Assembly (NCBI GenBank): GCA_045536025.1
Contig: JAZSMT010000015.1
Coordinates: 1-64,000 of the forward strand
Length of the DNA: 64,000 nucleotides
From: HGM11412 sp045536025
Lineage (GTDB): Bacteria; Bacillota; Clostridia; Christensenellales; Borkfalkiaceae
Reading direction: 5' to 3'
This document shows, in pieces, positions 42,529-50,769 of this stretch. Numbering within the stretch: position 1 is the first letter of the stretch; every line of letters starts with the position of its first letter. The notes under the pieces are model-generated. The model was not told where the DNA came from, did no database searches, and saw only the letters and a program-made list of their open reading frames with translations. Both the position numbers and the translations under genes were made by a program.

Positions 42529-43862
42529 TGTTTAAGGATAAAAAAATAGGTCTTATTTCGCTTGGCTGTGATAAAAACCGAGTTGACTCCGAAAGGGCAC
42601 TCGCACTCATTAACGACAAGGCGATACTAACAAACGATATAACTGAAGCAAACGTTATTGTTATAAACTCTTGCGCCTTTTTAGAAAGTGCGAGAAAAGA
42701 GGCGATAGAAACGGTTTTTGAAGTTAATGAACTTCGCAGTAACGGCAATCTTGAAAAAATAGTTTTAACAGGTTGTTTACCTCAAAAGTTCGTTAGCGAT
42801 ATGTTTGACGAGTTTTTAGAGGTTGACGTATTTCTAGGCTTTTTAGATTACGACCTTTTGTTTGACGCGCTTGAGCTTGCATATCGAGATAATCGCGTAA
42901 ATTTTGTTGGTAATAATAAAAAAGTTGAAATAAATAAAAGAATACTGACAACCCCTTGTCATTATTCTTACCTTAAAATAGCAGACGGGTGCAATAATAA
43001 ATGCACTTATTGCCTAATACCCAAGATTAGAGGCAAGTATATATCAACTCCGATTGAAGAGCTAATTGAGGAGGTTAAGTCGCTCGGCGAGCTTGACGAA
43101 ATTATATTAGTTGCGCAAGACGTTACTAGATACGGTGAAGACCTATACGGCGAAAGAAAACTCGTTAAGTTACTTAGCGAATTATCTAAAATTGAAACGG
43201 TAAACGGCATTAGGCTTTTATATTGTTATCCCGACGTGTTTGACGACGAGCTTATTGAAGAGATTGCTAATAACCCCAAAATTATAAAATACGTAGATAT
43301 TCCACTTCAGCACTCTGAAAACGGCGTTTTAAAGCGTATGAATAGAAAGGGTACGCGAGAAGGTTATTTACACCTTATTGATAAGCTAAAAACCAAAATT
43401 CAAGGTATAGCAATTCGTTCAACCTTTATTGCAGGTTTCCCAGGTGAAACGGAAGAAGATTTTGCTGGGCTAATTGATTTTATTAAAAAAGCAAAGTTTA
43501 GTAGCGTTGGCTTTTTTGCCTATTCTCGCGAGGAAGATACGCCTGCTTATAAACTTAAAGAGCAAATTGACGAAAGCGTTAAGCTTTCAAGGGTTGAAAA
43601 GCTGTATGAAGTTCAGCGTGAAATTTCGTCAAACAACCTAAAAAACCACGTTGGTCAAACGCTGTCTGTATGCGTTGACGGAATTGATTACGACAAGCAA
43701 TCCTTTTACGGTAGGGCGTACTTTCAAGCCCCCGAGATTGATGGTAAGGTGTACCTTAGCTACGATGGGGTAATCAATCAAGGCGAGCGCTATAACGTTT
43801 TGATTGAAAAAACTGATGATTACGATTTATACGGGAGAATAATAGATGAATTTACCGAATAA
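42528..43862 (+). CDS. rimO: ribosomal protein S12 methylthiotransferase
   Basis: A 444-residue radical SAM enzyme that adds a methylthio group to an aspartate of ribosomal protein S12. Three N-terminal cysteines bind the auxiliary cluster (LGCDKNRVDSE, NSCAFLESA, LTGCLPQK), CNNKCTYC binds the SAM cluster, and a TRAM domain closes the chain. KNRVDSE is diagnostic for RimO over MiaB. It shares one base with the ftsK stop and overlaps pgsA by 17 bases. Confidence 0.95.
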   Translation: MFKDKKIGLISLGCDKNRVDSERALALINDKAILTNDITEANVIVINSCAFLESARKEAIETVFEVNELRSNGNLEKIVLTGCLPQKFVSDMFDEFLEVDVFLGFLDYDLLFDALELAYRDNRVNFVGNNKKVEINKRILTTPCHYSYLKIADGCNNKCTYCLIPKIRGKYISTPIEELIEEVKSLGELDEIILVAQDVTRYGEDLYGERKLVKLLSELSKIETVNGIRLLYCYPDVFDDELIEEIANNPKIIKYVDIPLQHSENGVLKRMNRKGTREGYLHLIDKLKTKIQGIAIRSTFIAGFPGETEEDFAGLIDFIKKAKFSSVGFFAYSREEDTPAYKLKEQIDESVKLSRVEKLYEVQREISSNNLKNHVGQTLSVCVDGIDYDKQSFYGRAYFQAPEIDGKVYLSYDGVINQGERYNVLIEKTDDYDLYGRIIDEFTE

Positions 43863-44415
43863 GCTTTCACTTTTAAGAATAATTTTAGTTCCTATAATGG
43901 TTGCGCTATTTTATATGACGTTTATACCATATAATTATTTATTTACCGCAATTATTTTTACGATTGCTGCGCTTACCGATTTTTTAGACGGTTATATTGC
44001 AAGAAAATATAATCTCGTTACCGATTTAGGTAAGTTTTTAGATCCTATTGCGGATAAAATTCTCGTAATAGGCGCATTTATAATAATGCTAACCGCACCT
44101 TGCATTTTCGGAGGTAACTTTGGCTTTACCTTTTATCAGCTTGCAGGCGGTATCGGCGTAACGATTATAGTTGCGCGCGAGCTTATCGTTTCGGTTCTTA
44201 GAATGCTTGCAGCAGGCAAGGGCAAGGTTTTAGCCGCTGAAAAAAGCGGTAAAATTAAAACGCTTGTAACCGATATTGCAATAGTTTTATTGCTACTTTC
44301 GGCAGAGTTTTCAATTTTGTTTATTGCGGGAATAATTCTTTATATTATCGCGGTTGCACTTACCGTATACTCGGGTGCTTATTACGTTGTTAAAAATAGG
44401 GAAGTTTTCAAATGA
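43846..44415 (+). CDS. pgsA: CDP-diacylglycerol-glycerol-3-phosphate phosphatidyltransferase
   Basis: A 189-residue membrane enzyme making phosphatidylglycerol phosphate. The family signature D-G-x2-A-R-x8-G-x3-D-x3-D is present in FLDGYIARKYNLVTDLGKFL followed by DPIADK. The start NLPNKLSLLRIILVPIM and about five membrane segments are typical. It lies in the conserved rimO-pgsA-cinA-recA string. Confidence 0.95.
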   Translation: MNLPNKLSLLRIILVPIMVALFYMTFIPYNYLFTAIIFTIAALTDFLDGYIARKYNLVTDLGKFLDPIADKILVIGAFIIMLTAPCIFGGNFGFTFYQLAGGIGVTIIVARELIVSVLRMLAAGKGKVLAAEKSGKIKTLVTDIAIVLLLLSAEFSILFIAGIILYIIAVALTVYSGAYYVVKNREVFK

Positions 44416-45098
44416 TTTTTAAACTTTACGGAATAAACGGTAGCGAGCTAAAATCGTTTTTTAATAACGCTGAAATACCTTTTATCCTGAATAATAAGGG
44501 AAACGATTATATGCTTGACGTTGATTTTTCAAAAGTAAACGATGCCGTTGCCGACAAAAAACTCAAAGAGTTTTTACAAAAATACCAAAACCACGTTTAC
44601 GCTGAAAGCGATATATCACTGCAAAATCAACTAGTTAAAATACTAACAGTTCGAAAAGCCAAAATTTCGGTTGCAGAATCTTTTACTGGGGGAGGGCTTT
44701 CTAGCGTTATTACCTCGGTATCGGGTGCAAGCAAGGTGTTTTACGAGGGGGTAGTTGCATACTCGCCCGACGCTAAGCACAACCGCTTAGAAATACCATA
44801 CGAAATATTAGATAACTTTTATCCCGTTTCAAGCCAAGTGGCAAGTGGTATGGTAAAGGGGTTATTATCAAACGGAAATGCTGATTTAGCCGTATCGACA
44901 ACGGGATTAGCAGGCCCTCAAAGTGATGAATCGGGTTATCCCGTAGGGCTTTGCTATATAGGCGTAGGCAGTCAGTCTAAAATTACCGTTTATAAACATA
45001 AATTTTCAGGCACAAGGGAAGAAATTACTAAGCTTGGTGTTGAAACTGCGTTATTTCACGCTGTAATGGCACTAAAGTCTGGTAGTTTCGACGTTTAA
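44412..45098 (+). CDS. CinA-like nicotinamide-nucleotide amidohydrolase without the N-terminal domain
   Basis: A 228-residue protein. Residues about 75-225 are the CinA C-terminal (PncC) domain, which hydrolyses nicotinamide mononucleotide: KISVAESFTGGGLSSVITSVSGASKVF and STTGLAGPQSDESGYPVGL. Residues 1-70 look like the small linking domain seen in full CinA. The about 170-residue MoaB-like domain that normally opens CinA is absent. The gene keeps its usual place between pgsA and recA and overlaps pgsA by 4 bases. The split of domains looks genuine; the ATG is well placed. Confidence 0.87.
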   Translation: MIFKLYGINGSELKSFFNNAEIPFILNNKGNDYMLDVDFSKVNDAVADKKLKEFLQKYQNHVYAESDISLQNQLVKILTVRKAKISVAESFTGGGLSSVITSVSGASKVFYEGVVAYSPDAKHNRLEIPYEILDNFYPVSSQVASGMVKGLLSNGNADLAVSTTGLAGPQSDESGYPVGLCYIGVGSQSKITVYKHKFSGTREEITKLGVETALFHAVMALKSGSFDV

Positions 45099-45126
45099 AT
45101 AGAAAAATTAAAAGGTGGATACAAAT

Positions 45127-46128
45127 ATGGATGAAAAACAAAAAGCATTAGAGCAGGTTTTAGGTCAAATTGAAAAGCAGTACGGCAAGGGTGCAATTAT
45201 GAAACTTGGCGCAGGCTCGGCAGACCTTAATTTAGAGGTTATTCCGACCGGTTGTATTTCTCTTGACTTAGCTCTCGGCGTGGGCGGTGTTCCGCGTGGA
45301 CGAATAGTTGAAATTTACGGTCCTGAATCTTCGGGTAAAACTACCGTTGCCCTTCACGTTATTGCTGAAACGCAGAAAAAGGGGGGCATTGCCGCGTTTA
45401 TTGACGCTGAACACGCATTAGACCCCTCTTACGCAGCTAAGCTTGGCGTTAATTTAGAAGATTTATACGTTTCGCAACCTGATACCGGCGAGCAAGCTCT
45501 TGACATTACCGAAAGTTTAGTAAAAAGTGGTGCGGTTGACGTTATCGTTATCGACTCGGTTGCCGCGCTTACTCCTAAAGCTGAAATTGAAGGCGAAATG
45601 GGCGATAGCCACGTAGGTTTACAAGCAAGGCTTATGTCCCAAGCGCTTAGAAAGCTCACTGGTATTACCAACAAGAGTAAAACCTGCGTTGTGTTTATTA
45701 ACCAACTCCGCGAAAAGGTTGGCATAATGTTCGGCAACCCCGAAACTACCCCTGGCGGTAAAGCGCTTAAGTTCTACGCATCCGTTAGAATTGACGTTAG
45801 AAAGGCTGACGCGCTTAAGGATAGCGACGGTTTGTTCGGCAATAGAACTAAAGCTAAAATCGTTAAAAACAAGCTTGCTCCACCGTTTAAAACTGCTGAG
45901 TTTGATATAATTTACGGTCACGGTATTTCTCAAGAGGGATGCCTCGTTGACCTTGGCGTTGAATACGGGGTAATGGAAAAGTCGGGCGCTTGGTTTAGCT
46001 ATAACGGCGAAAAGGTGGCACAAGGCAGAGAAAAGGCTAAAGATTTCTTGGCGCAAAACCCCGAAATTATGCTTGAAATTGAACAAAAAATACGCGTAGC
46101 GCATAAAGAAAAATACGCAAGTAAATAA
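45127..46128 (+). CDS. recA: recombinase RecA
   Basis: A 333-residue DNA strand-exchange ATPase. Walker A is GPESSGKT (65-72), DVIVIDSVAALTPKAEIEGE is Walker B with loop L1, and VFINQLREKVGIMFGNPETTPGG covers motif 4 and loop L2. The C terminus is short and basic (AHKEKYASK), without the acidic tail of E. coli RecA. I chose the ATG at 45127 because AAAGGTGG sits 9 bases upstream; the GTG at 45115 is part of that signal. No LexA-type box is evident just upstream, where the cinA gene ends. Confidence 0.97.
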   Translation: MDEKQKALEQVLGQIEKQYGKGAIMKLGAGSADLNLEVIPTGCISLDLALGVGGVPRGRIVEIYGPESSGKTTVALHVIAETQKKGGIAAFIDAEHALDPSYAAKLGVNLEDLYVSQPDTGEQALDITESLVKSGAVDVIVIDSVAALTPKAEIEGEMGDSHVGLQARLMSQALRKLTGITNKSKTCVVFINQLREKVGIMFGNPETTPGGKALKFYASVRIDVRKADALKDSDGLFGNRTKAKIVKNKLAPPFKTAEFDIIYGHGISQEGCLVDLGVEYGVMEKSGAWFSYNGEKVAQGREKAKDFLAQNPEIMLEIEQKIRVAHKEKYASK

Positions 46129-46152
46129 TCGTTAAGGTGCAAAAGAAGAATT

Positions 46153-46929
46153 ATGTCAGATTTAAACCATATATTATATACGACAATTTCGTTTGCAATA
46201 ACGGCAGTTATAATGGTATTTTTAAGTAAAAAATCACTTGATGATACTGCAAAAACGCGCATACTTAAAATTTCGGCTATTCTTACCGTAATTATCCATT
46301 TTAGTAGTTTATACGTGGATTATTTTTCGGGTAACGAGCCTAGTGTAGAGCAGTCTATGTTGCTTCCGCTATACCCTTGTAACGTTGCAATGTGGCTACT
46401 CGTTGCAGTTGCCTTTATCAAGAAAAAAGAAGGTACGCTATTTGATTTCTTAGCAATGGCAACCTTCTATTTAGGAATATTTGGAGGCGTTATAGGTATT
46501 ACCTTTAACGAAATTTATATAAATAACCCAAATCTTCTCGATTGGGGTGTATTAAAGGGGCTTTTAAGCCACTCGACAATGCTGTTTGGTTGTATTTATC
46601 TTTTAGTTGGTGGTTATATAAAAATTTGTGTTTCAAATATGCTAAACGTATTCTTAGGTTTACTTTTATTAGTTGCAGACGGTGCAATTATAATATTTTT
46701 GCACTGGATATTCGGGTTAGAACTTCCAAACTCTATGTATCTACTTGAACTTCCGTTTGAGTCTATGCCGTGGCTAAACGTGGTAACTATAGGCATACTT
46801 GCAATGGTTATAATTTTTATAGCAACAGCTCTTTACGAGCAATTAGCGTTTGCAAAAGAAGATAGATGGTACAGCAAATTAAAAAGATTTTTAGAAAGCA
46901 AAAAAACTAATAAAAAAAGCGAAGTTTAA
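46153..46929 (+). CDS. YwaF/TMEM164-like membrane protein
   Basis: A 258-residue protein with about seven hydrophobic segments. SMLLPLYPCNVAMWLLVAVAF and LSHSTMLFGCIYLLVGG are the hallmark stretches of the TIGR02206/YwaF family related to TMEM164, including the conserved Cys and His. The function of bacterial members is not established; an acyl-transfer role has been proposed for animal relatives. It follows recA by 24 bases and its stop lies inside the terminator loop. Confidence 0.82.
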   Translation: MSDLNHILYTTISFAITAVIMVFLSKKSLDDTAKTRILKISAILTVIIHFSSLYVDYFSGNEPSVEQSMLLPLYPCNVAMWLLVAVAFIKKKEGTLFDFLAMATFYLGIFGGVIGITFNEIYINNPNLLDWGVLKGLLSHSTMLFGCIYLLVGGYIKICVSNMLNVFLGLLLLVADGAIIIFLHWIFGLELPNSMYLLELPFESMPWLNVVTIGILAMVIIFIATALYEQLAFAKEDRWYSKLKRFLESKKTNKKSEV

Positions 46930-46940
46930 CTTCGCTTTTT
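46914..46940. terminator. bidirectional terminator
   Basis: AAAAAGCGAAG (46914-46924) pairs with CTTCGCTTTTT (46930-46940) around TTTAA, which contains the stop codon of the upstream gene. It separates two convergent genes. Confidence 0.88.
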
Positions 46941-46947
46941 AAATTTA

Positions 46948-47691
46948 TTAAAACTTTTTTTCTCCAAACTTCGACAGCGTTGGAACTGTCTTTTCAAAAA
47001 TGATATTTTTCGCGTATTTTTCAGCGATTTTAATATCCTCTTCAGTCTTTACTGTCCACGTAATTATATCGTATTTTTTAATCATTTTATAGTTAATTGG
47101 CAAATCTTGAACCCTAACTGATAAAAAGTTAAACTTAACGTATAATCTAAACCCAAAATTGTTCATAAAAGTTTTAACTATCTTACTTTTAATCTTAGGT
47201 TCTCTTGTGCAAAGCACGCCAACAATAAATTCGGGGCGCAATACGCTAACTCGTTTAACGATATTAGGGTTAAAGCTTTGAACGGCAAACAATCCCTTAT
47301 ATCCGTCAAGCTCTTTAACGAGTAATTCTTCAACACCTTTACGTTTTTGGTTTTTAACCTCGACAAGAAGTGGCACTTTACCGTCAACAAATTCTAAAAA
47401 CTCCTTAAACGTCATAATGGGGTAGTTTTTACCGTTTGGGCGAAATGCTTTAAGCTCTTCATAGGTTGTATCGCGAATATCCTTATCAACACCGCAAACT
47501 CTTTTCAAATTATCGTCGTGATAAACGACTAAAACGTTGTCAATAGTCATTTGAACGTCCATTTCTATGCCGTAGCCAAGCTCGATTGCTTTTTCAAATG
47601 CAGGCTGGGTATTTTCAGGATAGTTTTCGTCAAATAACCCCCTGTGGGTAATGGGTGTATTAAGTAGCCACGAAATATCAGTTTTTCTCAT
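46948..47691 (-). CDS. glycerophosphodiester phosphodiesterase
   Basis: A 247-residue GDPD enzyme that splits glycerophosphodiesters into glycerol-3-phosphate and an alcohol. The catalytic pieces are HRGLFDENYPENT near the start, IEMDVQMTIDNVLVVYHDDNLKR, and VPLLVEVKNQ. No signal peptide, so it works inside the cell on phospholipid breakdown products. AGGAG precedes the ATG at 47691; an upstream ATG at 47721 lies beyond that signal. Confidence 0.92.
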   Translation of the reverse strand: MRKTDISWLLNTPITHRGLFDENYPENTQPAFEKAIELGYGIEMDVQMTIDNVLVVYHDDNLKRVCGVDKDIRDTTYEELKAFRPNGKNYPIMTFKEFLEFVDGKVPLLVEVKNQKRKGVEELLVKELDGYKGLFAVQSFNPNIVKRVSVLRPEFIVGVLCTREPKIKSKIVKTFMNNFGFRLYVKFNFLSVRVQDLPINYKMIKKYDIITWTVKTEEDIKIAEKYAKNIIFEKTVPTLSKFGEKKF

Positions 47692-47711
47692 TTTATATCT
47701 CCTACTGAAAT

Positions 47712-47740
47712 ATTTTAGCATTTATTTGTAAAATATGCAA
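47712..47740 (-). promoter_or_regulatory. promoter of the glycerophosphodiesterase
   Basis: On the minus strand TTGCAT (47740-47735), 17 bases, TAAAAT (47717-47712). The start site would fall about 15 bases before the ATG at 47691. Confidence 0.65.
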
Positions 47741-47749
47741 TAACTTGAC

Positions 47750-47778
47750 TTGAAAAATCTAGATTATTATAGTATAAT
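47750..47778 (+). promoter_or_regulatory. promoter of lepA
   Basis: TTGAAA (47750-47755), 17 bases, TATAAT (47773-47778). An overlapping TTGACT-17-TATAGT set, five bases upstream, is also possible. Confidence 0.75.
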
Positions 47779-47787
47779 CATACTATA
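47768..47787. promoter_or_regulatory. palindrome over the lepA -10 box
   Basis: TATAGTAT and ATACTATA flank AATC in a perfect 8-4-8 inverted repeat that covers the -10 box and the expected start site. It could be an operator, or a chance product of AT-rich promoter sequence. Confidence 0.35.
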
Positions 47788-47824
47788 ATCGACAATTATC
47801 TAATTTTTTCCTAAAAGGATATTT

Positions 47825-49642
47825 ATGGCGAAAACTGTTAAAGAAAATTTAAGAAATTTTTGTATTATAGCTCATATCGACCACGGCAAGTCTACGCTTG
47901 CCGACCGCCTTATTGAAATGACGGGGCAGGTTGCCGAGCGCGATATGGAAGAACAACTTTTAGACTCAATGGCGCTTGAGCGCGAACGCGGTATAACTAT
48001 AAAACTAACGCCTGTTAGAATGCTTTATAAAGCTAAGGACGGTAATGAATACGTATTTAACCTTATAGATACACCTGGGCACGTTGACTTTACCTACGAG
48101 GTGTCGCGTTCTCTTAAGGCGTGTGAGGGTGCAATACTCATTGTTGACGCGTCTCAAGGTATACAAGCTCAAACGCTTGCTAACGTGTATTTAGCGCTTG
48201 ATAGTAATCTTGAAATTATGCCCGTAATTAATAAAATTGACCTTCCGTCGGCAGACCCTGTTGCTGCAGGTAAAGAGATTGAAGACGTTATCGGGCTTGA
48301 TGGGACTAACGCTCCTAAAATTTCAGCTAAAACGGGCGTTAATATCGAAGAGGTTTTAGAAAAAATCGTAACTGAAATCCCTGCACCCGAGGGGGATGAC
48401 GACGCGCCCTTGAAAGCGCTAATATTTGATAGTTATTACGATAATTTCCGCGGTGTTATACTTTTCGTTAGAATTATGGACGGGGTTGTTAAATCGGGCA
48501 CTAAAATTAAAACCTTTATGTCGGACAAGACGTTTGACGTTGTTGAGGTGGGAACTTTTAATCCCGAATTAAGACCGAAAGCACAACTGTCATCAGGCGA
48601 AGTAGGCTATATTGCCGCATCAATAAAATCAATATCCGATATTGAGGTTGGCGATACGGTATTTGACGTTAATAATCCCGTAGCCGAGCCGTTACCTGGG
48701 TATAAAAAAGCGCAACCCGTGGTGTTTAGCGGTGTTTATCCGCTTGACGGGTCTAAGTTTAACGACCTTAAGGAGGCACTTTTAAAGCTTAAGCTTAACG
48801 ACGCGTCTTTGACGTTTGAACCAGACAACTCAACGGCGTTAGGCTTTGGTTTTAGGTGTGGCTTTTTAGGTTTACTTCATATGGAAATTATTCAAGAACG
48901 CTTAGAAAGAGAGTTTGGTCTTGATATAATTACCACAGCACCGTCGGTATCGTATATCGTTCATAAGACGGACGGGGAGGTTTTAACCGTTGAAAACCCG
49001 ACTAAACTTCCGCCGGTTGTTGAAATTGAATATATGGAAGAGCCGGTTATTAAGGCAAGTATTTATTCGCCCCCCGATTACGTTGGTGCTATTATGGAGC
49101 TTTGCCAAGAAAAGCGTTGTGTTTTTGAAGATATGGTGTATATCGACAGTAAGCGCGTAAAGCTCAATTATGAACTTCCCCTTAACGAGATTGTGTTTGA
49201 CTTTTTCGACGGTTTAAAGTCAAGAACTAGAGGTTACGCTTCGTTTGACTACGAGGTTTCGGGCTACAAGCGCTCAGACCTTGTTAAGCTCGATATTTTA
49301 CTAAACGGTGAGATTTGCGATGCGCTTTCAATTATAGTTCATAAAGAAAAGGCTTATCAAAGGGGTAGGGCTATTGCCGAGAAATTGAAAGAGGTAATTC
49401 CAAGGCAAATGTTTGAAATACCCGTTCAAGCTGCCGTAGGTGGTAAAATTATCGCGCGTGAAACGGTAAAAGCACTTAGGAAAGACGTTTTGGCAAAATG
49501 TTACGGCGGTGATATTACGCGTAAGAAAAAGCTTCTTGAAAAACAAAAAGAGGGTAAAAAGAAGATGCGTAAGCTTGGTAGCGTAGAAATACCTTCCGAG
49601 GCGTTTATGTCAATACTTAAAATAGATTCGAGCGACAAGTAG
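47825..49642 (+). CDS. lepA: elongation factor 4 (LepA)
   Basis: A 605-residue translation GTPase. The GTP motifs are AHIDHGKS (16-23), DTPGH and NKIDLP. The C-terminal LepA domain ends RKKKLLEKQKEGKKKMRKLG, which with the lack of an EF-G domain IV separates it from EF-G. It is followed after 8 bases by hemW, a common pairing. Confidence 0.97.
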   Translation: MAKTVKENLRNFCIIAHIDHGKSTLADRLIEMTGQVAERDMEEQLLDSMALERERGITIKLTPVRMLYKAKDGNEYVFNLIDTPGHVDFTYEVSRSLKACEGAILIVDASQGIQAQTLANVYLALDSNLEIMPVINKIDLPSADPVAAGKEIEDVIGLDGTNAPKISAKTGVNIEEVLEKIVTEIPAPEGDDDAPLKALIFDSYYDNFRGVILFVRIMDGVVKSGTKIKTFMSDKTFDVVEVGTFNPELRPKAQLSSGEVGYIAASIKSISDIEVGDTVFDVNNPVAEPLPGYKKAQPVVFSGVYPLDGSKFNDLKEALLKLKLNDASLTFEPDNSTALGFGFRCGFLGLLHMEIIQERLEREFGLDIITTAPSVSYIVHKTDGEVLTVENPTKLPPVVEIEYMEEPVIKASIYSPPDYVGAIMELCQEKRCVFEDMVYIDSKRVKLNYELPLNEIVFDFFDGLKSRTRGYASFDYEVSGYKRSDLVKLDILLNGEICDALSIIVHKEKAYQRGRAIAEKLKEVIPRQMFEIPVQAAVGGKIIARETVKALRKDVLAKCYGGDITRKKKLLEKQKEGKKKMRKLGSVEIPSEAFMSILKIDSSDK

Positions 49643-49650
49643 GTTTAACT

Positions 49651-50769
49651 ATGGCAGGAATATACGTTCACGTTCCTTTTTGCAAGCAAAAATGTAGCTA
49701 TTGCGACTTTGCCTCGTATCCTAAAGAAATAGGAAAAGCCGAGGCGTATTTTGCTTGCTTATACAAAGAGTTAAAGGGTAGAAGCTTAAGTTTAAAGGGT
49801 AAAACCTTTGATACCATATATTTCGGCGGTGGAACGCCGAGTTTTGTCGAGCCTAAATATATCTACGGTGCGTTAAAGCAAATATATTCTTGTTTTAACG
49901 TATCAAAAAACGCCGAAATAACTTTAGAGGTTAACCCAGGAACGATTGACGAGCATAAGTTAAAGGTCTATAAAAATGCAGGGATAAACAGGTTTAGTAT
50001 AGGGCTTCAAACGGCAAACGAGCAAACGCTATACAAAATTAACCGCATACACTCGGCTAGCGATTTTGAAAGGGCTATACAGTTGCTTGAAGGTTATAAT
50101 CTTTCAGTTGACGTAATGATAGGCTTACCTAACGAGGGGGTTGACGACGTTAAAAAAACGATAGATTTAGCAACGAAATCGCCTAGCGTTAAGCATATAT
50201 CGGTATACGCGCTTAAAGCTGAAGAGGGTACGCCTATGTTTACGAGGTATTTAAACGGTGAACTTCCCTCGGACGACGAGGTTGCCGATATCTACGATTT
50301 CGTAGTTAAATATTTAGAAGATAAAGGTTATAATAGATACGAGGTATCTAACTTTTCAAAACCTGGCTTTGAGTCTAAGCACAACTCAAACTACTGGAAA
50401 CGCGGTGAATATTTAGGGGTTGGCGTAGGTGCGTCGTCCTTTATTGATAATAGGCGTTTTACTAACACCGAAAGTATTGACGAATACGTTCAAGCAATCT
50501 TAAGAGGTAAGGTTGCCGAGGTGTTTTCAGAAGACGTTTTAGGGGAGGACGCTAAGTCTGAATTTGCAATGCTTGCGCTTAGAACTAGTAACGGCGTAGA
50601 TAAAAGCGTATATCAAAAAGCCTTTTCGTCAAGTTTTGAAAAAGACTTTGAATACGCTTTGAAAAAAAATTCAAAATTCCTTGAAGTATCGCAAAATATT
50701 ATAAAAATTAAAAAAGAATATTTATACGTTCAAAATTCAATTTTAGTTGATTTTATATCGGAGAAATAA
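49651..50769 (+). CDS. hemW: radical SAM heme chaperone HemW
   Basis: A 372-residue protein of the HemN-like radical SAM group. The cluster cysteines are C11, C15 and C18 in PFCKQKCSYCDF, followed by YFGGGTPSF and the HemW domain. It lacks the N-terminal extension of true oxygen-independent coproporphyrinogen oxidases, so it is a heme-handling chaperone and not a HemN. It shares one base with the dnaE start (TAATG). Confidence 0.93.
   Translation: MAGIYVHVPFCKQKCSYCDFASYPKEIGKAEAYFACLYKELKGRSLSLKGKTFDTIYFGGGTPSFVEPKYIYGALKQIYSCFNVSKNAEITLEVNPGTIDEHKLKVYKNAGINRFSIGLQTANEQTLYKINRIHSASDFERAIQLLEGYNLSVDVMIGLPNEGVDDVKKTIDLATKSPSVKHISVYALKAEEGTPMFTRYLNGELPSDDEVADIYDFVVKYLEDKGYNRYEVSNFSKPGFESKHNSNYWKRGEYLGVGVGASSFIDNRRFTNTESIDEYVQAILRGKVAEVFSEDVLGEDAKSEFAMLALRTSNGVDKSVYQKAFSSSFEKDFEYALKKNSKFLEVSQNIIKIKKEYLYVQNSILVDFISEK

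Noticed and set aside
45619..46104. 161-codon open frame antisense to recA
   Set aside because: It is fully inside recA, which is certain; nothing in the translation looks like a real protein.
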